64,000 nt of DNA, taken from NCBI RefSeq assembly GCF_002207865.1, contig NZ_BDQM01000001.1, positions 62,001 through 126,000 on the forward strand. Direction: 5' to 3'. Source of the stretch: Colwellia marinimaniae. GTDB lineage: Bacteria > Pseudomonadota > Gammaproteobacteria > Enterobacterales > Alteromonadaceae. Within the stretch, counting starts at the first letter, position 1, and every line of letters begins with the position of its first letter. A program made the position numbers and the translations under genes. Below the pieces are notes generated by a model that saw only the letters and a list, made by a program, of their open reading frames with translations, had not been told where the DNA came from and did no database searches. Below are positions 23,301 to 31,736 of this stretch, one piece after another.

Positions 23301-23681
23301 ATTTTTCTCCTAATAATAAGCCAACTTACTCACAGGGCAGATAAAAGAAGAATAAAGGCATGGAAAAAATGCATAAATACTCTTATTTTAAGTAAGTGGA
23401 ACGTTCAACAGTACCCAGTTATTTGTTAAAGGTCAATTAAAATAGAGCTTTTACTCGTAATTCATTTACATTTCTGTGCTATTTTGTAATTGGATAATAA
23501 AATTAAATATAATTATCTAGTTGTTAAATAAGAGGTTATTGTATTCAATAGGTATTTTTTGTTTCATATAGTGAAAATTCATGAAATAAAATTACATTTT
23601 GATGGACTTTATACAGTGGGCGTATATTCAGTATTTATGCAGTTTATGGCTATTTTCTTATTAGCGTTAAGGAAAACAGAC
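23301..23681. other. Intergenic region upstream of gltB
   Basis: This AT-rich gap between gltB and folE2 must hold the gltB promoter. No clear operator or RNA element is visible. A 62-codon plus-strand frame at 23559-23747 is not convincing because it runs through the folE2 terminator. Confidence 0.5.
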
Positions 23682-23720
23682 AAAAAAAAAGCCAATAGTG
23701 ATACCACTATTGGCTTTTTG
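23682..23720 (-). terminator. Intrinsic terminator of folE2
   Basis: A perfect 15-bp stem, AAAAAGCCAATAGTG and its complement around the loop ATAC (23701-23704), is followed on the minus strand by nine T residues. Confidence 0.95.
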
Positions 23721-23743
23721 TATGTTAAAAGTTTGCTTATAGC

Positions 23744-24670
23744 CTAAGGCTGATAACCGCCCTCAATACCCTTAGTGGTGATACTGACAGCATCATGTGC
23801 ATGCAGTGACTCTAGGTGATTGATGCGTAGCCAGAAGTCATCAAAATGATTCGCTTGATTCATGCTGTGTTGTAAACGACGGGCGGCGTCTTCACAAAAC
23901 ATCAGGTTTTGGCCATTAAGACGAGCAAACTCTTGTTCATCTTCGCGTTTTACCGCGGCTTGTACCGGTGTTTTTAGTGAGTATTCAATAAGGTCAACTA
24001 ACTCAGTAATAGGAAAGTCATTGACAGTTGAATTAAGCTTTACCTTTACTTCAGCAATTGAACGCTGTGAGTGAGGTGTGGCCATTATCCCTTCAGTGGT
24101 GCCAAGCCAATCATGGATGTCGGTTAAAGCTAATTCATCTTGTTGAGCAAACTTATCCTGAAAGGCTTGTTGTATTAGTTGTCTAGCAAGAGCCGCAGAG
24201 CAGGGGCACGTTGAGGAATAAGGTACATTAACGGTTAACTCGATAGTGATCTTACCTTTATTTAGGTAACCAGTTAGTGTTACTGGGTAGGCCTTCCAGC
24301 CTTCTTTGCCGCTAATCAATGATTTTCTGCGTAAGTGATACTCAAAGCTAAATTCTACTTTAGCTTCATCACTTAACTCTTGGTGACTACTAATAAAGCC
24401 ATCAAGTAAGCTGACTAAACTTTGATAGTTAAGCACATTACTGGTAGATAACTCATCGATAAGTAAGTAAAGGCGAGACATGTGTATGCCTTTAGCTTGA
24501 GCGTCTTTTAAATTAACAAAGGCATCTATATGAGCTGAGACCATACGATCGCTTTCGCCTTTTGAGGCGACCATAATAGGCATTTCAATGTTACTCATGC
24601 CGACCCAGTCAAGCGTACCTTCGGTTTGAGCTGTTGTATGGTTGGCGATATCTGGCATTGATGTCGTCAT
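23744..24670 (-). CDS. folE2: GTP cyclohydrolase FolE2 (type IB)
   Basis: FolE2 converts GTP to dihydroneopterin triphosphate, the first step of folate synthesis, and unlike FolE1 does not strictly need zinc. The 308-residue protein shows family signatures: an N-terminal DIANHT-containing segment followed by [13 protein letters not shown], the metal-ligand cysteine in [13 protein letters not shown], and [16 protein letters not shown] sits 5 bases before the ATG. Zur-controlled folE2 paralogues are known in several bacteria as a backup when zinc is low. Here a Fur-like palindrome overlaps the probable -35 region, so metal control is likely. Whether a folE1 exists elsewhere cannot be seen. Confidence 0.94.
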   Translation of the reverse strand: MTTSMPDIANHTTAQTEGTLDWVGMSNIEMPIMVASKGESDRMVSAHIDAFVNLKDAQAKGIHMSRLYLLIDELSTSNVLNYQSLVSLLDGFISSHQELSDEAKVEFSFEYHLRRKSLISGKEGWKAYPVTLTGYLNKGKITIELTVNVPYSSTCPCSAALARQLIQQAFQDKFAQQDELALTDIHDWLGTTEGIMATPHSQRSIAEVKVKLNSTVNDFPITELVDLIEYSLKTPVQAAVKREDEQEFARLNGQNLMFCEDAARRLQHSMNQANHFDDFWLRINHLESLHAHDAVSITTKGIEGGYQP

Positions 24671-24754
24671 TTCGACTCCACGTTAAAACGATAGTTATTA
24701 ACTACACTTCGAGACTTTTTGCAATCAATACGAAGAGTAGATCTAAGGGCGCAT

Positions 24755-24787
24755 ATTCTAGCTTATTTTTTAATGGTAATCATTATT
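24755..24787 (-). promoter_or_regulatory. folE2 promoter overlapped by a Fur-like box
   Basis: On the minus strand TAGAAT (24760-24755) is a good -10, and a -35 would fall at 24783-24778. That -35 lies inside the 19-base sequence at 24769-24787 (TTTAATGGTAATCATTATT), which matches 15 of 19 positions of the E. coli Fur box. Binding there would block folE2. Zur and Fur sites are related, so the regulator is inferred, not proven. Confidence 0.55.
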
Positions 24788-24917
24788 GTTGTTGCTCTAT
24801 AGCTAAAAAACATACAGTAACCTTATTTGTTTCTCTAATTTTCAATAAGTTTGTCTACGTTTTATTACTGCGTTAATATAGAGCTACTCGTTAGTATTTA
24901 CCTCAAAAGGTGTGTCT

Positions 24918-25274
24918 GTGGAAACTGAACAAGCAAGTCATTACTTAGACCTAGAGTTATTGCAAGGTTATTTAGACAGTTTGGGTAAAGCTATTGTGGA
25001 ACAAATGTTTTCTTTATATAGCCAACAGGTAGAAATTTATCTGCATGATATTGAACGTGCGCAAGTGAATGACTCACTTGCTGATTGGCAAGAGCATTGC
25101 CACAAAATGAAAGGCGCGGCAGCAAGTGTTGGTATGTGCAAGCTACATGGACAATTAAAGCTATTAGAAAAAACTGCTGCGAGCCAGCAACAAAAAGCTG
25201 TTTTATTAACAGAATTAAAATTGGCAAATGGACAGGCAATGCTTGCTTTTAAAGATTGGTTGGCAAGTCATTAG
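24918..25274 (+). CDS. Stand-alone histidine phosphotransfer (Hpt) protein, HptA-like
   Basis: This small protein (118 residues) is a single Hpt four-helix domain with the phospho-acceptor motif HKMKGAAASVG (H62). It has no membrane segment or other domain, so it should be a cytoplasmic phosphate shuttle between a hybrid kinase and a response regulator. AAAGG lies one base before the GTG at 24912 but 7 bases before the GTG at 24918, so I prefer 24918. It is convergent with arcA. In Shewanella oneidensis an orphan Hpt protein (HptA) carries phosphate from ArcS to ArcA; the position here makes that the first hypothesis. Confidence 0.85.
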   Translation: METEQASHYLDLELLQGYLDSLGKAIVEQMFSLYSQQVEIYLHDIERAQVNDSLADWQEHCHKMKGAAASVGMCKLHGQLKLLEKTAASQQQKAVLLTELKLANGQAMLAFKDWLASH

Positions 25275-25307
25275 TTAAGCTGAACTTTGCCTAAGCGGTA
25301 CTTGCTC

Positions 25308-25346
25308 AGCAGCCCTACTTTACTACTATTGAAATCATGGGCTGCT
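25308..25346. repeat. Inverted repeat between the hpt gene and arcA
   Basis: AGCAGCCC at 25308-25315 pairs with GGGCTGCT at 25339-25346. It sits between convergent genes but lacks a T run, so it is only a possible factor-assisted terminator. Confidence 0.4.
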
Positions 25347-25369
25347 TAAATAGCTGAGTGATATGGGTA

Positions 25370-26071
25370 TTAATCTAGCGTCCCGACAAAACGATAACCT
25401 TCACCATGAATGGTGTTAATCAGCTCAGGTGTTGCTGGATTCAATTCAAAGTGCTTACGTAATCGTCTTATGGTGACATCAACCGTACGGTCATTAGCGC
25501 GTAAATCTCTCCCGGTCATTTCTTTAATAAGTTCTTGGCGGGTAATTATTTTACCAGCATTTTTTATCAGTAAGCTTAATGCTCTATATTCACCACGAGG
25601 AATAGCAATAACTTCACCGGCTGGGCTAGTCATCTGCCTAGAGTTACCATCCAAAGTCCACTGATTGAAACTAACTACGCTTTGTACCGTTTCACTACTT
25701 GATTGACTAATACGACTTAAAATATTTCGAGCTCTAATGGTCAATTCACGTGGATTAAAGGGTTTAGTTAAATAATCATCAGCACCTATTTCTAAGCCCA
25801 GTATTTTATCAATATCGCTATCTCGACCCGTTAGGAAAATCAAGCCCAAGTCTTTATTGGCAGTTAATTCTCGTGCTAATAACAAACCATTTTTTCCGGG
25901 TAAATTAATATCCATAATGACAAGGTTGATGGTATTTAATTTGAGCTGCTCAGCCATGCTATCACCATCAACAGCTTCGAAAACAATGTATCCTTCGGCT
26001 TCAAATAAATTGCGCAAGTTAAAGCGAGTGACATCTTCATCTTCGACTACTAAGATTTGATAAGTTTGCAT
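25370..26071 (-). CDS. arcA: Response regulator ArcA
   Basis: ArcA is the OmpR-family regulator that represses respiratory genes when oxygen is low. The 233-residue protein is close to E. coli ArcA across its length: receiver with acidic pocket ED at 10-11, phospho-acceptor D54 ([20 protein letters not shown]) and K103 ([15 protein letters not shown]), then a winged-helix DNA-binding domain with [16 protein letters not shown] and TIHGEGYRF. No ArcB-like kinase is adjacent. The upstream region carries an 18-bp tandem repeat. Expected partners are the hybrid kinase at 8221-11613 and the neighbouring Hpt protein. Confidence 0.95.
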   Translation of the reverse strand: MQTYQILVVEDEDVTRFNLRNLFEAEGYIVFEAVDGDSMAEQLKLNTINLVIMDINLPGKNGLLLARELTANKDLGLIFLTGRDSDIDKILGLEIGADDYLTKPFNPRELTIRARNILSRISQSSSETVQSVVSFNQWTLDGNSRQMTSPAGEVIAIPRGEYRALSLLIKNAGKIITRQELIKEMTGRDLRANDRTVDVTIRRLRKHFELNPATPELINTIHGEGYRFVGTLD

Positions 26072-26141
26072 AGTGGAATTTACCTAATATTTTAAATGGC
26101 TATGGTGATTATTATTTTAATAAGTGGTACTTATGTATACG

Positions 26142-26177
26142 TTTACATTTATTTAACTATTTACATTTATTTAACTA
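26142..26177. repeat. Perfect 18-bp tandem duplication upstream of arcA
   Basis: TTTACATTTATTTAACTA occurs twice head to tail at 26142-26159 and 26160-26177, in the gap between arcA and the upstream sensor kinase, where the arcA promoter should be. Confidence 0.9.
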
Positions 26178-26226
26178 TTTTAGTCAAGTGAAAATGAAAA
26201 AACAATTTTTAATGGTTATTATTTCA

Positions 26227-27858
26227 TTAGCTTGCTGCTAACTCCACTGGGAAGGTGATGTCAAAACTCACGCCCTGCTCTTGTTCTTCATCAAGAACAA
26301 TATGACCACCTAAAGCCTGAGTTACCAAATTAAAGACTAAATGCATACCTAGTCCGCTGCCACCCCTGCCTCGCTTGGTAGTAGTAAAGGGGTCGAAAAT
26401 TTTATTTTTGATTGATTCATCAATACCAATGCCATCGTCACTGTAATTAATATGTAATTGGTCGCTTAAATTCATAATGTTGATGGTAATCGTACCATGT
26501 TCAAGTCCATCAAAAGCATGATAAATTGAATTAAGAATTAGGTTGATTAATATTTGGTTAATGGGGCCAGGCTTACTATTAATGTATAACTTGTCAGGGC
26601 AAGTAACTGATACCGCAACCTTGGCCGATTGAAGTTTCGCTGATAGTGTTAACAATACTTCGTCCACTAAGCCACGAACATTAAAGGTTCGACTCTCAGC
26701 ACTAGATTGATCTACGGCAACCTTTTTGAAACTTGATATTAACTTCGCTGCCCGCTCTAAATTTCTAAAAATAATAGCGATGTTTTCATCACCATCGTTT
26801 AAGAACTTTTTTAATTGGCTAGATTTTAGTGTTTTATTTTCAAAGGCAGTCTTGATTTCAGTTAATTTGTCTGCCAATAAGCTTGAAGCCGTAACACCTA
26901 AACCTATTGGCGTGTTTACTTCATGAGCAATACCCGCAACCATATCACCAAGGGATGCCATTTTTTCTGTTTCGACTAATTGATCTTGGAATTCGTGCAG
27001 TTTCTCTAATGTTGACAATAGTTCCTGATTTGACTCTTTTAACGCGTCTGTTCTGGCACTGAGTCGGTCTTCCAGTGCTTGTTTTTGTGACTGGGTATGT
27101 TGGTGATCTTCGACAAAGTTACTAATGTGTTTGTCGGTGCGAAGCAGTAATAAGTTAATACTTTTGGTTAAAATATCAAGCTCTTTATAAGGCTGTCGCG
27201 CTAATTGTGTCTGATAATTTCTACTTTTAGATATTTTCCCTATATCATCGATTAACTTCACCATGGGTTGGCTCGTTGTTTTAAAAAGCCATTGGGAAAG
27301 GGCAAAGGCAAGCAGCAAGGATAAAAATAAGAAAGCCAGGGTGAAATAAGTTAATTTTCTAATAAATTTATGTTGTTCCAGTAGACTCGATTGGATAAAT
27401 AAATAGCCTAAAGTCTGTTGCCCTTGAGTAATTTTAACGATGAGCTCTAGATGGTCATTTTGATATTTAATATCAGTTAATTGTGAAATTTGCGCGATCT
27501 TGTTACTAATTGCTGGAAAACTATGGTTTTTATTATAGCTAGTGAAATACTCAATACTGCCATCATCATTTAATCGATAGACATGAATATGGTTAATCAT
27601 GGGGCTAGTGATTAATTTTTTAAGTTCTTCTTTTAGTTTAACTTGGCTAATGTCATGGTCACTTTCTAGGAATGGAGTACTGTTTTTAGCCAATATATTT
27701 GCCCACGCACGCGTTTCACTGGCAATGGCTGCATCACCTTTTTTATCAACCATATAAATTATGCTTATCGAAGCGCCAAGCAATATAATGGTGCTTAACG
27801 CCATAATACTCTGTACTAAGCGAGTATGTAGCGACATGGTTTGATTTGACTTTGGCAT
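26227..27858 (-). CDS. Membrane sensor histidine kinase
   Basis: The 543-residue kinase has TM1 at about 15-37, a periplasmic sensor of about 130 residues without a recognised fold, TM2 at about 169-191, a HAMP-like segment, a coiled coil (about 250-300), HisKA with phospho-acceptor H312 in GIAHEVNTPIG, and a HATPase domain (ILNSIYHAF, SDDGIG, GRGGSGLGMHLV). The HEVNTP phosphorylation motif is typical of marine gammaproteobacterial two-component sensors. There is no receiver or Hpt. I chose ATG 27858 with GGA just upstream; a TTG three codons earlier is less likely. It lies upstream of arcA on the same strand (155-base gap), but no evidence links the two. It starts 24 bases after rsmC. Confidence 0.87.
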   Translation of the reverse strand: MPKSNQTMSLHTRLVQSIMALSTIILLGASISIIYMVDKKGDAAIASETRAWANILAKNSTPFLESDHDISQVKLKEELKKLITSPMINHIHVYRLNDDGSIEYFTSYNKNHSFPAISNKIAQISQLTDIKYQNDHLELIVKITQGQQTLGYLFIQSSLLEQHKFIRKLTYFTLAFLFLSLLLAFALSQWLFKTTSQPMVKLIDDIGKISKSRNYQTQLARQPYKELDILTKSINLLLLRTDKHISNFVEDHQHTQSQKQALEDRLSARTDALKESNQELLSTLEKLHEFQDQLVETEKMASLGDMVAGIAHEVNTPIGLGVTASSLLADKLTEIKTAFENKTLKSSQLKKFLNDGDENIAIIFRNLERAAKLISSFKKVAVDQSSAESRTFNVRGLVDEVLLTLSAKLQSAKVAVSVTCPDKLYINSKPGPINQILINLILNSIYHAFDGLEHGTITINIMNLSDQLHINYSDDGIGIDESIKNKIFDPFTTTKRGRGGSGLGMHLVFNLVTQALGGHIVLDEEQEQGVSFDITFPVELAAS

Positions 27859-27882
27859 GGTATCCAATAAATTATACCTATA

Positions 27883-28947
27883 TTACTTTGATGATAGCTG
27901 AGCTTGGTAAATAGTAAACCCTTTGTCTTTTGCTATAACACGAGTATGGCCAATATATGTTTGCATGATCGCTTGATAGCGTAAAAAGCTATTGGCTACT
28001 ATGGTAATGCAGCCTTGCTTATAAAGTTGTTTATTTATCCCCGCTAAAAAGTCTTCGCTGGCTTGATAGTGTGTTTTGACACCTTGATGAAAAGGCGGGT
28101 TGGAAACAACGTGTTTATATTGTTCGCTAACATCAGCTAGGCCATTTGAAGGGAATACCTGTGCCGATAAACCATTTAAAGCTAAGCTCTCTTGTGCTGA
28201 CGTTAATGCTAAAGCACTGACATCAAGTAGAGACAACTTTGTATCGATAAATTTTTTGCCAATAAAGCAGCTAATAACACCTGCGCCACAACCAAAATCA
28301 AGTACTTTTCCCGCCATTTTTTCCGGTAAGTTACTCAATAATAAAGCCGTGCCTACATCAAGTTTTTGTTGGCTGAAAACGCCAGGTAGTGACGCTATTG
28401 TTAGTTCAATACCATCGACAGTAATATGGTATTTTTTAAACCAATCTTGCTCCTTGAAAACCGCAGATAATTTTTCTGGCTGAAATAAGCCCACAAAAAG
28501 CAGGCAGTGGCGAGCAGCATCGACTTTCTGACAACAAGTCAGTAGCTCTTTGGTTAATTTAGGTGCAGATTGAATGCCACCTTTTTTCTCGCCTACCAGT
28601 AATATTTTTGTGGTGTCATTTATGCAATGAGCAATCGTCGCTAGGGTGAAAGCTAATTCCACCTTACTTTTAGGGAACGCAATTATGACGAGATCATGGC
28701 ACATTTTTGTTTGATAAGTGCTAGCGAAAGTAGCCTGTACCCTGTTTTTAGCAGTGTGGCCATGTTTTTTGGTGATTGCCTGATAATCGATAAAATTAGT
28801 ATTAAAACAATTAATACTGTTTGGCTGATGTAGTTCAATATACGCATCAATGAAACCATCTTCAGGTAAATTAATCAACAAGGGTGCTTTAGCCAGCAGT
28901 AATTCACTATTACGTAATAAAACTTGGCTAGGATTCGACAAAGACAT
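27883..28947 (-). CDS. rsmC: 16S rRNA (guanine-1207-N2) methyltransferase RsmC
   Basis: RsmC methylates G1207 of 16S rRNA in the 30S subunit. The 354-residue protein has the duplicated Rossmann layout of the family: a degenerate N-terminal half and a catalytic C-terminal half with SAM motif VLDFGCGAGVISC and the target-base motif SNPPFHQG. The length fits. It is the first gene of a likely rsmC-sensor kinase pair. Confidence 0.93.
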   Translation of the reverse strand: MSLSNPSQVLLRNSELLLAKAPLLINLPEDGFIDAYIELHQPNSINCFNTNFIDYQAITKKHGHTAKNRVQATFASTYQTKMCHDLVIIAFPKSKVELAFTLATIAHCINDTTKILLVGEKKGGIQSAPKLTKELLTCCQKVDAARHCLLFVGLFQPEKLSAVFKEQDWFKKYHITVDGIELTIASLPGVFSQQKLDVGTALLLSNLPEKMAGKVLDFGCGAGVISCFIGKKFIDTKLSLLDVSALALTSAQESLALNGLSAQVFPSNGLADVSEQYKHVVSNPPFHQGVKTHYQASEDFLAGINKQLYKQGCITIVANSFLRYQAIMQTYIGHTRVIAKDKGFTIYQAQLSSK

Positions 28948-29079
28948 AGGGCAATAAATAGAGAAAGAATAAAGGTTATATTCTACGGGAAATTAGTATA
29001 AGGGAATAGGGCTATTTGCGCTAAGTTAATTGTACCCAAGTAAAAAAAATGCTTAAATAGTCAACGTCCCTAATTCATA

Positions 29080-29107
29080 TTTAGTGGTTAATTAACTTAC
29101 CACTAAA
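29080..29107. repeat. Inverted repeat upstream of the lysine riboswitch
   Basis: TTTAGTGGT at 29080-29088 pairs with ACCACTAAA at 29099-29107 across a 10-base loop, followed by TTTT. It could be a weak terminator shielding the riboswitch transcript or an operator. Confidence 0.45.
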
Positions 29108-29115
29108 TTTTAATA

Positions 29116-29363
29116 GGGCCAGAAGAGGAGCGTTAACCAGGTAATTACCGTTGTTTTGTTTGTATGGTTTTTTAATACAGTCAAAAACAGAGATCAAACT
29201 TTGTAGAGGGTAATGAGGGGGATTAACGCCGAGATAGATGGCTATTTGATTGGCTGTTTATCGGTTGTTTATTTTATACCTTATAAAGTAGTGGGCTGAA
29301 TCCCAACAACTGTCACTTTGAACCATAACCATGTTGGTTGTTTAAGTGGGGAGCTTCTGGCCT
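29116..29363 (+). ncRNA. Lysine riboswitch (L box) upstream of the dapD-like gene
   Basis: The conserved L-box blocks appear in order: P1 5' arm GGCCAGAAG (29117-29125) joined to AGAGGAGCG, then GGGTAATGAGGGGG, GCCGAG (29228-29233), GGGCTGAATCCC, CTGTCACT (29310-29317) and GTGGGGAG, closing with the P1 3' arm CTTCTGGCC (29354-29362), a perfect 9-bp complement. The expression platform is visible: the 3' P1 arm and preceding GGGG can instead pair with GCCAGCCCC at 29382-29390, so lysine binding would change this downstream structure. No T run follows, so control may act through Rho or translation. Family consensus recalled, not computed. Confidence 0.88.
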
Positions 29364-29536
29364 TTGCATCTTAGCCAAAATGCCAGCCCCGCTGATGTTA
29401 TGCTCTTCTTTGTAATTGCCCAGTACTTCGCACAATGTATTTAGCTTTATTAATCAAGCATGTTTAACCATGTCCGTAATAACACTAGGTACACATTATT
29501 TTCTATAGATTTTTTATCAGATAAGCGGAGTGAAAA

Positions 29537-30286
29537 ATGAACTGGCAAGATGTTTTAGCACAGTTGGAATCAGGTAGTTTACGAGCGGCAAACCAAGATG
29601 AAGCCGGTAATTGGCATGTCAATGTTGAAGTAAAACAAGGCATTTTAGCCGCATTTAAAGCCGGTGAAAATGTTGCTTTAAATGGTAATTATCAAGGATT
29701 TGTTGATAAACATAACTTACCTGCTCGTCAGTTTACACCAGAAGATGGCGTTCGTTTGGTGCCTGGTGGCTCATCAGTACGTGCTGGAGCCTATGTTGCT
29801 GAAGGTGTAATCATCATGCCACCAGCATACATCAATGTTGGTGCCTATGTTGATACCGGTACTATGGTAGATAGCCATGCTTTAATTGGTTCATGTGCGC
29901 AGGTGGGGAAAAATGTTCACATCTCAGCTGCCGTGCAAATTGGTGGGGTCTTAGAGCCTATTGGGGCTAGTCCGGTCATTATTGAAGATGATGCCTTTTT
30001 GAGTGCCGGTGTCGTTGTCGTTGAAGGTATAGTGGTTAAAAAAGGTGCGGTGTTAGCACCAGGTGTATCTCTTTCTAAATCTGTACCTGTTTATGATTGT
30101 GTAAACCAAGTTATGCGAGAAAAAGGCGCTGAAATACCAGAGCGTGCTGTGGTTGTTCCTGGTACCCGACCTGTCAAAGGTGAGTGGGCACAAGAGCTAG
30201 GTTTAAGCATGGCCTGTGCACTTATTGTTAAGTATCGTGATGAACAAAGCGATGCATCATTAGAGTTAGAATCAATTCTGCGTTAA
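29537..30286 (+). CDS. DapD-like tetrahydrodipicolinate N-succinyltransferase (short form)
   Basis: DapD transfers succinyl from succinyl-CoA to tetrahydrodipicolinate in diaminopimelate/lysine synthesis. This 249-residue protein has the left-handed beta-helix hexapeptide core with family motifs (YINVGAYVDTGTMVDSHALIGSCAQVGKNVHIS, IGGVLEPIGASPVIIEDDAF). It is shorter than E. coli DapD (274), mainly at the N-terminus, and the catalytic loops differ in places. Tabtoxin biosynthesis uses a DapD-like protein (TabB), so a branch pathway is also possible. GGAG precedes the ATG. It lies behind the lysine riboswitch, which predicts repression by lysine. A strong terminator follows, so the next genes need their own promoter or read-through. 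Confidence 0.85.
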   Translation: MNWQDVLAQLESGSLRAANQDEAGNWHVNVEVKQGILAAFKAGENVALNGNYQGFVDKHNLPARQFTPEDGVRLVPGGSSVRAGAYVAEGVIIMPPAYINVGAYVDTGTMVDSHALIGSCAQVGKNVHISAAVQIGGVLEPIGASPVIIEDDAFLSAGVVVVEGIVVKKGAVLAPGVSLSKSVPVYDCVNQVMREKGAEIPERAVVVPGTRPVKGEWAQELGLSMACALIVKYRDEQSDASLELESILR

Positions 30287-30324
30287 TTAATCATCTTGTC
30301 GCTGTATGGTGCAATCTATGCGTC

Positions 30325-30363
30325 AAAAGTACTCATTGATAGTCATCAATTCTGTGCTTTTTT
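30325..30363 (+). terminator. Intrinsic terminator after the dapD-like gene
   Basis: AAAAGTAC (30325-30332) pairs with GTGCTTTT, with an inner perfect stem ATTGAT/ATCAAT around AGTC, followed by T residues. It separates the dapD-like gene from the decarboxylase. Confidence 0.85.
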
Positions 30364-30464
30364 CTTTAGCTTGAACCATGCAGCTTAAAGCTGATTGATT
30401 AATCTATTCACTAGATTAACTAATTTACTAACTCGATTGAGTTTTAAGATTAAAGAAAAATATA

Positions 30465-31712
30465 ATGACTAAAGCCACTTGGTTCGATACCAGTATTGAA
30501 AATTCCTTGCTTGAACATGTTTCTCCTGAAGACGAACAAGGCTATTTTGTTTATCAACTTGATGCACTTAAAGCGCATTTAGCCGCTTTGCAGCAGCAAG
30601 ATGTTATTAAATTATGGTTTGCTGTTAAAGCAAATCCGCTATCAAAAATAATTCAAACCCTAGACTGTGCTGGTTTTGACTTTGATGTCGCCAGCGCCGG
30701 TGAATTAACGCAGGTACTCGCCCAAGGTGTAGATCCAAGCCGAGTGCTAAATACCGGACCGGCAAAATCTAAAAAACAGCTAGCGGCGTTTATAAAACAA
30801 GGGGTGAGAACCTTTGTGGTAGAAAGTTTGAACCAACTTACTTGGCTTAATGAAGTAGTGCTTGAACAAGAATTATCATCAGGTGAGGCTGATAAGCCAA
30901 AAGTGCTACTTAGAGTACAGCTGCAATGGCATGAAGGCGAGAAAAACCCACTCGGTGGTAATAGCTTAACGCCGTTTGGTCTATCCGTGTCTGAGTGGCA
31001 AAATATTCATGTAGATAGCTATCCTGCGTTGGCAATTTGTGGCTTACATATTTTTCAATGGGGCAATATGCTCAGTAATGAAAAAATGTTTTCATTATGG
31101 TCGCAAATGATAAGCCCGTTGACTGACTTAGCTAACAGCATAGGTATGACACTCGATATACTCGATTTAGGTGGTGGTTTAGGCATTGATTATTTAGGGG
31201 TAGGGCAAACGTTGTCTTGGCCGCGAATTATTGCTGACTTAGCCGTTATCAAAGCAAAGTCAGGTGTTAAAGAGTTGTGGCTGGAGTTAGGGCGCTTTGC
31301 CGTGGCCGAGTGTGGTTATTATGTCGTACCGGTAGTGGATAGAAAAATGAATTATGACCAAGAGCAGCTGGTGTTAGCCGCAGGTATAAATCATTTACTA
31401 CGCCCAGCAATCACCGAACAAACCTTTCCGGTACAAATATTACGCGCAGGTTTCTCTGCTGAAAATACTACTATGCAGGCTTTTGACCTACATGGTCCTT
31501 TATGTACTAGCATGGATAAACTTGGGCATTTACATTTACCTGCTGATATCGATGTAGGCGATAAATTAGTGTTTGGTTATTGTGGTGCTTATGGCTTTAC
31601 TGAAAGTATGCCATTTTTTTTATGTCATGAATTAGCGGCTGAGTATGTTTATCAAGATGGCATTCTTACTCAAGTTAGAGCGGCTCAGCCAGCTTCATCT
31701 TATTTGGCATAG
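30465..31712 (+). CDS. Fold-type III PLP-dependent decarboxylase (LysA/ornithine decarboxylase superfamily)
   Basis: The 415-residue protein is an alanine-racemase-fold decarboxylase with PLP lysine K55 (WFAVKANPL), DVASAGEL, GLHIFQWGN (H195 stacking on PLP), glycine loop LDLGGGLGIDY (236-238), ELGR at 274-277, catalytic GPLCTSMD (C347) and GAYGFTESMPFF (Y376). Two sites depart from diaminopimelate decarboxylase: ELGR instead of EPGR, and HIFQWGN instead of the usual HxHxGS. These are closer to siderophore- or secondary-metabolism decarboxylases, so the substrate is uncertain; diaminopimelate or a related diamino acid is plausible from the dapD-like neighbour. It is followed 24 bases later by an M14-type deacylase, probably in one transcript. 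Confidence 0.82.
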   Translation: MTKATWFDTSIENSLLEHVSPEDEQGYFVYQLDALKAHLAALQQQDVIKLWFAVKANPLSKIIQTLDCAGFDFDVASAGELTQVLAQGVDPSRVLNTGPAKSKKQLAAFIKQGVRTFVVESLNQLTWLNEVVLEQELSSGEADKPKVLLRVQLQWHEGEKNPLGGNSLTPFGLSVSEWQNIHVDSYPALAICGLHIFQWGNMLSNEKMFSLWSQMISPLTDLANSIGMTLDILDLGGGLGIDYLGVGQTLSWPRIIADLAVIKAKSGVKELWLELGRFAVAECGYYVVPVVDRKMNYDQEQLVLAAGINHLLRPAITEQTFPVQILRAGFSAENTTMQAFDLHGPLCTSMDKLGHLHLPADIDVGDKLVFGYCGAYGFTESMPFFLCHELAAEYVYQDGILTQVRAAQPASSYLA

Positions 31713-31736
31713 TTAAGGAATAGTTAAGGGAAGAAG

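Noticed and set aside
23559-23747. 62-codon plus-strand reading frame
   Set aside because: It runs through the folE2 terminator, has no ribosome site and no family resemblance.
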